A DNA stretch of 64,000 nt from Tetramitus jugosus (lineage: Eukaryota; Heterolobosea; Eutetramitea; Acrasida; Vahlkampfiidae): NCBI GenBank assembly GCA_937625935.1, contig OW569379.1, forward strand, positions 300,001 to 364,000, in the 5' to 3' direction. Every line of letters starts with the position of its first letter. Within the stretch, counting starts at the first letter, position 1. The notes under the pieces were generated by a model, which had not been told where the DNA came from, did not search any database, and saw nothing but the letters and a program-made list of their open reading frames with translations. The translations under genes were made by a program, and so were the position numbers. Below are positions 58,409 through 64,000 of the stretch, in pieces.

Positions 58409-59965
58409 TTATCTGATGCTTCTCATTGAGAAAGAGCTTGACTTTCCTCCCATAGTGTCCTTGTTCAAGAAATTTTGTGCCATGGCATCTGAGCCAGGAG
58501 TGTTGGCAGAAGGAGTGGAGAAGATCTTCCAGAATCTAAGAGTTTCATCTCCAGCTCCACTGCAAACGGTGGCACCATCAGGGCTTTGAGCAAGATGCAA
58601 GACACGAGACTGATGACCAGTCAATTCAGCAACCTTGGCCAAACTTGGATACTTCCAAACGCAAAGTTGGTTTTGACTGAATCCATGAGAGCTAACTAAT
58701 TCTCTCTCATTCTTGGACCAAACAATGGAACAGACTTGGGATCCGGTGTCAATATGATTCAACATTGAACCTGTGGCAGTATTCCAGAACATAATCTTTC
58801 TGTCTGATGTACCACCTCCAGATGCCAACAAATGATTTTGCCATGGGCACCAAGCAAGAGCCTTCACGGCAGCAGTATGCTCTCTAATCGCAAATCTTGG
58901 AGTAGAGACAGTTGGACCGCTTGTCATAGCTTGGTTCTTGTCCCAAATGTTCAAAACATTGTCATTACCACCAGAAGCCAATTGAGTTCCATCGGGTGAC
59001 CATTTCAAACCACAGACCTCAAAATCTTGATGTCCATGGAGAGTAGAAATGTGATGCTTTGCGATTCTGACATCATGATTCAGAATCATACCATCCTTGC
59101 CACCAGAACTCAAAATATAGCTGTTCCATGAAAGAGAGCTGACTCTAGCCGCATGTCCCTTCATTGTTCTGACTTGCTTTCCTCTGTTAATGTCCCACAA
59201 TTGGACGTCATTGTAATTTGTACCAAGAGCCAAGTAGGATCCATCCTCGACCCATGACAAACTGGTAATATAGTTATCAGGTTGTGCACAGTCCATCAAT
59301 TTCTGGATGTCACCACTCTCAGCATTCCACAAGTACAAAGAGCCACCCAAAGCAACAGCCAAAATATTTCTGCTACTCCAATCTAACAAGTTCAAGTAGT
59401 AGTCATCAACCATACCAGGAGCATCCAAAATTCTTTCTGGAGCTTGGGCAATGTGTCTTGAGGCTAACATTGCAGGGTTGGAGCCGCTTCTTGATCTTTC
59501 GTGAGAACCCACTCTGTTTTGCGAGTAGAGTACACGTAGGTTGTTTTGCCAGGATTTTGGAGCTTCAGGAGCCTTTTCAGACATTGCCAAGATCTTAACG
59601 TCATTTCCAGACATCTTTCTACCATTGAACATTCTTTGTTCCAGGCAGGCTTGATAGACAGACGCATTTTCATCGATTGGTTGGTTGGTTTGGCCTTGGT
59701 TCATCTGTGCATCTTCACCAAGATCCATTTGCTGTTCTTGTTGTTTAAAGGATGCTTCCATCATGTTGTACCTTGCTCTTTCCATGTCAACTGAGTTTCT
59801 GTTGGGTATGTAACGATCACCAGAAGTCGCCGATATGAATTCAGAGCTTTGGGCTTGAACTTGTCTCTGCTTTCTTAACCATCTAGGTTCAGCTGAACCA
59901 CTCATGTCAATATCAGAGCTCAAGTCCATATCAATATCCAAGTCATAGGTGTTCAAGTAAGACAT
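58409..59965 (-). CDS. CDC20: CDC20, anaphase-promoting complex co-activator
   Basis: A single exon encoding 518 residues. The C-box is DRYIPNR (about 50-56), which contacts the APC/C. The KILAMSEKAPEAP stretch (about 124-137) aligns with the KILRL..KAP region of CDC20 and FZR1. Then ERILDAPGMVDDYYLNLLDWS leads into seven WD40 repeats (about 195-490), including AVALGGSLYLWNAESGDI, WNSYILSSGGKDG and GFSQNQLCVWKYPSLAKVAELTGH. The protein ends in Ile-Arg, the IR tail that binds APC3/CDC27. The closeness of the WD40 part to vertebrate CDC20 favours CDC20 over CDH1. It selects D-box and KEN-box substrates for ubiquitination at mitosis. A single copy is seen in this window. Confidence 0.97.
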   Translation of the reverse strand: MSYLNTYDLDIDMDLSSDIDMSGSAEPRWLRKQRQVQAQSSEFISATSGDRYIPNRNSVDMERARYNMMEASFKQQEQQMDLGEDAQMNQGQTNQPIDENASVYQACLEQRMFNGRKMSGNDVKILAMSEKAPEAPKSWQNNLRVLYSQNRVGSHERSRSGSNPAMLASRHIAQAPERILDAPGMVDDYYLNLLDWSSRNILAVALGGSLYLWNAESGDIQKLMDCAQPDNYITSLSWVEDGSYLALGTNYNDVQLWDINRGKQVRTMKGHAARVSSLSWNSYILSSGGKDGMILNHDVRIAKHHISTLHGHQDFEVCGLKWSPDGTQLASGGNDNVLNIWDKNQAMTSGPTVSTPRFAIREHTAAVKALAWCPWQNHLLASGGGTSDRKIMFWNTATGSMLNHIDTGSQVCSIVWSKNERELVSSHGFSQNQLCVWKYPSLAKVAELTGHQSRVLHLAQSPDGATVCSGAGDETLRFWKIFSTPSANTPGSDAMAQNFLNKDTMGGKSSSFSMRSIR

Positions 59966-60226
59966 TCTTGTGTTGTGGTGTTTGTGTGTTGTTTGATTTG
60001 GAGTTTTGATTGTTTTAATGCACGTCTTATGTGTATTAAGGATGATGGTGTTGTGTTAGTGTTTGTGTGTTGTATCTTTTTGGTTTGGGTCATAACATTT
60101 CTAGCAAAGTCTGGAATTTAAATTCTCTGCTCCGGAAACAAATTTCATAACGGTCAGTTGTTGTTTCTCCGCATTCAAATTACAAAAAACTTCGGACAAT
60201 TTAGATTGATTGTTCAAAACTTTATT

Positions 60227-61792
60227 TCAGCTTTGACAGATAATGTCAATGTCCGAGGCAAATTTCTTGATCCTTAGCTCGTTGAAAGCGGCGTAAGAGA
60301 TCATCTGATGGAAGAACATACTCATTGGAGCTACATTCTGCACAGTTAGTTCTGTTAGTGAGTTAATATATTCAGTTTTTCGTCGTCCCCCGAATAGTAG
60401 TATTCTCGAGTTCCAGGTGAGTACAGATGTCATCGAGTTTTGTGCTTCCAAGGGAGGATTAAATTGAGCTTCAGTCCATGTCTTTGTGCCAAAATCAAAT
60501 AAATGACAATCTGAGAAGTAGTTTTGAGCACTACCAAGCATTACCATTAATCTATCCTCAAGGTCAGTCATCGATTTGACCATGACGCTCGTATGCGACC
60601 ACCTCTGGGGTGGATTACAATCTGTATTCTTTGGTTTTACTTCTGTCCACTCGTTGCGTTTAAAGTTATATTCGTACAAGTAGGAGAAGTATTGCGTTCG
60701 ATCCCATCCTCCAAACTTTACCAATCGTTCTTCATCATACGACATGACCGAAGAATGACATGTGGTGGGTTCAATCTGACACAATGGATTGTAGTTCTGT
60801 AATTCCTTCCATTCATGAGTAATAAAGGAGAATATCCACAGATCATTCAATACTTTTGTTCCATCGAATCCTGCATGAACAATCATCGACGTCTTGTTTC
60901 GTGTCAGTGTACAAGAATGAGCAGCCCTCGGTGGAATGAGTTGATCGCCTTTGTACTCAACCTTTGTCCACAGTTCTGTATCCAAATCGAACGACCACAT
61001 ATCATTGACCCATGAATTGTGGAAGTAACCACCAAACAGTATTAGACATCCATTTAACTCGACCAGAGAAGCAAACGAACACGGCCCAGGTTTCACAAGC
61101 CCCTTCTGCTCCACTACTTTCCATTCCAGGGTATTATCGCTCAATTCACATGCATTTGGATCCTTGTTGCAACAACAGTGATGTTTCTGATCCAATTGAT
61201 TTAAATCAAGACTAAGAAGTGCATCGGTTCGCGATGAATTCTGCACCCAACCACCATACACATACAATGTGTTTGTCTCATATCGAATGCACATGCAATG
61301 TCCATAAATTCCTTTAATCTTATTGGGATCAGAGGGAGCAAATGTTCTTGTGTTGATAACCAATGGAATTTTATCATGTGGATGAAACTGAAAATTATCG
61401 TCTGGGATACCTCTGCTCTCATACTTTTCGGAAACTTGCTCATCAATGACGGTGTGCTGCGTCGATGAAGATGTTGTGGGAAGTTCTCTCATTTCTTCAT
61501 CAATGTCCATTGCCGAGGATGAGGAGTGAGAGGAAGTGTGCGGAGTTGGTTGACCCATTGTTGATGAATGATGAGTCGTGTATGTTGATGATGCACTCCC
61601 ACTGGTTGCATACTGTTGATTGTTTTCATTGTTTTGACTGTCGTATCGCCGATGATGATGATTGTGTGTTCGTTCTGATTGAATTGTTGGTGGCGAGGAT
61701 CGATGACTTAGAGACTGCGATGCTCTCGTGAGGAAGCGATGACTTGATCTCCCTGAAGCGCTGGGCTGTGGACTCGCGTGTTGTTGAACCAT
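60227..61792 (-). CDS. Kelch-repeat protein
   Basis: A single exon encoding 521 residues. Residues 1-130 are Ser/His-rich and low complexity. Kelch repeats run from about 145 to 460, seen as GG or YGGW followed by W in the later blade: YVYGGWVQNSSRTDALLSLDL, LILFGGYFHNSWVNDMWSFDL, IVHAGFDGTKVLNDLWIFSF, VKFGGWDRTQYFSYLYEYNF and ILLFGGRRKTEYINSL. This gives a 5-6 bladed beta propeller. No BTB, F-box or LRR partner is present. Kelch propellers bind proteins, often as adaptors. The last 50 residues form a Met/Phe-rich helical part (MSMFFHQMISYAAFNELRIKKF). The partner and process are unknown. Confidence 0.88.
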   Translation of the reverse strand: MVQQHASPQPSASGRSSHRFLTRASQSLSHRSSPPTIQSERTHNHHHRRYDSQNNENNQQYATSGSASSTYTTHHSSTMGQPTPHTSSHSSSSAMDIDEEMRELPTTSSSTQHTVIDEQVSEKYESRGIPDDNFQFHPHDKIPLVINTRTFAPSDPNKIKGIYGHCMCIRYETNTLYVYGGWVQNSSRTDALLSLDLNQLDQKHHCCCNKDPNACELSDNTLEWKVVEQKGLVKPGPCSFASLVELNGCLILFGGYFHNSWVNDMWSFDLDTELWTKVEYKGDQLIPPRAAHSCTLTRNKTSMIVHAGFDGTKVLNDLWIFSFITHEWKELQNYNPLCQIEPTTCHSSVMSYDEERLVKFGGWDRTQYFSYLYEYNFKRNEWTEVKPKNTDCNPPQRWSHTSVMVKSMTDLEDRLMVMLGSAQNYFSDCHLFDFGTKTWTEAQFNPPLEAQNSMTSVLTWNSRILLFGGRRKTEYINSLTELTVQNVAPMSMFFHQMISYAAFNELRIKKFASDIDIICQS

Positions 61793-62071
61793 TATTGTGT
61801 GAAAGTGATTGGTGATATATGTACAAGCTAAATACAGTTGTTTTGTCGTCTCTGAGGAATAGTTGGAGGAATTGGACAGGGGGAGTTGACCTAATTTTTT
61901 ATTAGTTAATTTTTGTGCAGCAACAAACCAAGGCCATAAGTAGTTGATTCCGATGGGTTGACCTGCGGGGTATTTTCGCCGACCACAAAATTAGAAAATG
62001 AAAACTAAGGAACTAAATAAGGTTTCATGTGCACCCATACAGGTCTCAAGCATTTTGATTGTATTTAGGGA

Positions 62072-64000
62072 TCAGACATCTTCTTCGTATGAGGAGAAGT
62101 CAGAGTTGTTTTGCTCCTTTCTCTTCAGTTCAACTCTCATGAGACGGTGTCTTGTTCGAGCAACAGATTCAGCATGAAGCACGGCATCATGAAGCAAAAC
62201 GAAGCAATGTTCTTGCACTCGTTCATAGAGACCACCACCCTTGATCACCTTTTGAATGGATCGTTTCATTTGAGCATAATAGAGTTCAATCTTCATCCTG
62301 TCCAACATATCCTTGATCTCTATTAATGCACTGACTGCTGTAGAATCCACTTGACTTATACTACCACAGTCCAATACGATGGCAAACACTTCATGCTTGG
62401 ACTTTTTGATAAATTTCTTGACACGGTCCTTAAAGTACTGCACATTTGCAAAATAAATATCAGCATCGAACCTCGCAATAAGAACACCCGGAATCTCTTT
62501 GGCTTCTTTTTCCTTTGGCAGTTCGTGATAGGCTGTAGTTCCAGGCACTCGAGTCAACAGACAAAAACTTGGTCTAGAACTCAAGAACACAACGAGGACA
62601 AGTGAGGCGACAGCAGCGATCAAAATACCTTCTAGAATGCCAATGAACAATGTGCCAATGAGAGCTACCATTAAGAGAGCACAATCTCTTCCTTTTGTCT
62701 TGTAAGTAAAGTAGAGCGTTTCAAAATCAGGAATGTGTAGTGCAGAGTGAATCACTAGAGCAGCAAGTACAGGCATGGGCAGGTAATAGAACAATGGTGT
62801 CAAAACCAACAATGTTAGCAATACCACTGTACCCGTAATAAAACCAGCGAGCTGTGTTGTTGCGCCTGATCCAGCATTCACTGAAGTCCTACATAGAGAA
62901 CCTGTGCTTGTAAAGGACTGGAACAATGATCCAAAAAGATTAGCACTTCCAATTGCAATAAGCTCTTGATTTGGATCAATCTCGTATCCTCTCTGTGCAG
63001 CATAGTACTTTGCTGTTGAAATTGATTCCATGAAACCCATCACCATCACAGGTAACACCAAATACAAGATCTCTATGAGCTCGTCAAACGACAGACTAGT
63101 AAAACGTGGGAACTTGGGTCTGCGAATACCTGATGGCACTTTGCCCACAATTTCAATTCCAAAGACTTCCTTGTTGGAAGAATCGTAACCTCCGATCCTT
63201 TGTACCACAAGCATAGACAGAATACCAACAACCACAAGCAATAAACTACCTGGTAACCACTTGAATGAGATCTTCTTTGGGATCGTGAATTTCTTCCTTA
63301 GGATCGTAAATTTCACATCAGACTTTAAGTTAAAATGGAGGTGATCTATGAAATGCAGAAAACCAAGTGAACACAATCCAAGAGCAAGTGTGGGGAAGTG
63401 TATATCAGGTAAACTCTTAGCCACATTCAGCAGAGTAAACTGGATTCGATTGTCTTTTGGCAGATGAACGCCCAGAAAACTATGTAACTGAGAAGCGGCA
63501 ATGATGATTGCTGCAGCACTAGTGAATCCACTCAGTACAGGATGAGACAAAAAGTTAACAAGAAAACCTAATCGGAATACACCCATAAGTAACTGAATGA
63601 GTCCACCTAGCATTGCAAACATGACGGCAAAAGCTATATAATCTGATTCTGATCCTACTTTTGCGCCTAATTGCTGCAACGAAGAAGACACCATCAAAGC
63701 AGAAACGGCTGTCGGGCCAATTGCTAGTTGTCTCGAAGTACCCAAAAATGCATAAATAATAGTTGGTATCATCACTGTATACAGTCCATAAACAGGAGGC
63801 ATACCAGCAATTAAACTATACGCCATTCCTTGGGGAATCACCATGACACCTACTGTGATTCCAGCAATAATATCATTCTTCAAATCGGAAATGTGATGTC
63901 GATAGTTTGGCAACCACACTAAGAAGGGTAAAAACTTGGCCAAATATCGATAGACCTTTGATTGCGCGTTTTTCAGCTTTTCCAATCGATTCTTGGATGA
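62072..64000 (-). CDS. SulP/SLC26 anion transporter, 5' end beyond the window
   Basis: The frame is open to the right edge of the window (codons ...SSKNRLEKLK), so the true start lies outside. The visible 642 residues begin with a cytosolic helix, then YRHHISDLKNDIIAGITVGVM and VIPQGMAYSLIAGMPPVYGLYTVM, the SulP signature. Twelve or more membrane segments follow. A STAS domain lies near the C-terminus (ARFDADIYFANVQYF, VVLDCGSISQVDSTAV). It is clearly paralogous to the SulP gene at 16937-19921, sharing motifs such as NYRHH and EVFGI throughout, so the two probably arose by duplication. Substrate is not readable. The tail after STAS is charged and ends FSSYEEDV. Confidence 0.95.
   Translation of the reverse strand, partial: SSKNRLEKLKNAQSKVYRYLAKFLPFLVWLPNYRHHISDLKNDIIAGITVGVMVIPQGMAYSLIAGMPPVYGLYTVMIPTIIYAFLGTSRQLAIGPTAVSALMVSSSLQQLGAKVGSESDYIAFAVMFAMLGGLIQLLMGVFRLGFLVNFLSHPVLSGFTSAAAIIIAASQLHSFLGVHLPKDNRIQFTLLNVAKSLPDIHFPTLALGLCSLGFLHFIDHLHFNLKSDVKFTILRKKFTIPKKISFKWLPGSLLLVVVGILSMLVVQRIGGYDSSNKEVFGIEIVGKVPSGIRRPKFPRFTSLSFDELIEILYLVLPVMVMGFMESISTAKYYAAQRGYEIDPNQELIAIGSANLFGSLFQSFTSTGSLCRTSVNAGSGATTQLAGFITGTVVLLTLLVLTPLFYYLPMPVLAALVIHSALHIPDFETLYFTYKTKGRDCALLMVALIGTLFIGILEGILIAAVASLVLVVFLSSRPSFCLLTRVPGTTAYHELPKEKEAKEIPGVLIARFDADIYFANVQYFKDRVKKFIKKSKHEVFAIVLDCGSISQVDSTAVSALIEIKDMLDRMKIELYYAQMKRSIQKVIKGGGLYERVQEHCFVLLHDAVLHAESVARTRHRLMRVELKRKEQNNSDFSSYEEDV

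Overview
This is a gene-dense nuclear window from a unicellular eukaryote, most likely a heterolobosean amoeboflagellate of the Naegleria type. The evidence is a pyrophosphate-type phosphofructokinase, sparse short spliceosomal introns (11 found, 57-265 bp, mostly GTATGT or GTAAGT ... AG), compact spacing on both strands, and many Gln/Asn/His/Ser homopeptide runs encoded by CAA and TCA-type trinucleotide tracts. The genus is inferred from gene character, not from a search.

Left part (1-16.4 kb): a 5'-open hypothetical gene, a small MYND zinc-finger gene, tRNA-Ser(AGA), a decayed DDE transposon with 14-bp terminal inverted repeats, a Ser/Asn-rich hypothetical gene, and then three RNA-processing genes: U2AF large subunit (two exons), a three-RRM Gln-rich protein sharing its upstream region with U2AF, and LSm1 (two exons). 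A Trk/HKT-type cation transporter and a three-exon beta-carbonic anhydrase follow.

Middle part (16.4-31.7 kb): a SulP/SLC26 anion transporter with STAS domain, a ClC chloride channel with CBS domains, a HAM1/TULIP-like helical protein, tRNA-Arg(TCG), a receptor-like RCC1-EGF-TM-TKL kinase gene interrupted by three single-base frameshifts, and a histone H2A with an H2A.X-type SQDY end.

Right part (31.9-64 kb): a probably tail-anchored F-box/LRR protein, a four-exon RalGAP/tuberin-type GAP, a TPR/F-box protein, PPi-phosphofructokinase, DNA ligase IV, a small secreted or GPI-anchored-type protein, a TKL kinase fused to a catalytically dead dual-specificity phosphatase, WDR24 (GATOR2), eIF4A-III, SPOUT1-type RNA methyltransferase, CDC20, a Kelch protein, and a second SulP gene cut by the window end.

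Themes: splicing and mRNA fate (U2AF, LSm1, eIF4A3, CID-like RRM protein), ion and bicarbonate movement (Trk, two SulP, ClC, carbonic anhydrase), double-strand-break response (LIG4, H2A.X), TOR-linked GTPase and nutrient control (WDR24, RalGAP), and ubiquitin or cell-cycle control (CDC20, two F-box proteins). These are dispersed eukaryotic genes, not operons. The most unusual items are the kinase-pseudophosphatase fusion, the frameshifted receptor kinase, the ClC channel lacking both transport glutamates, the branch-point-like repeat array in the U2AF intron, and the decayed transposon.
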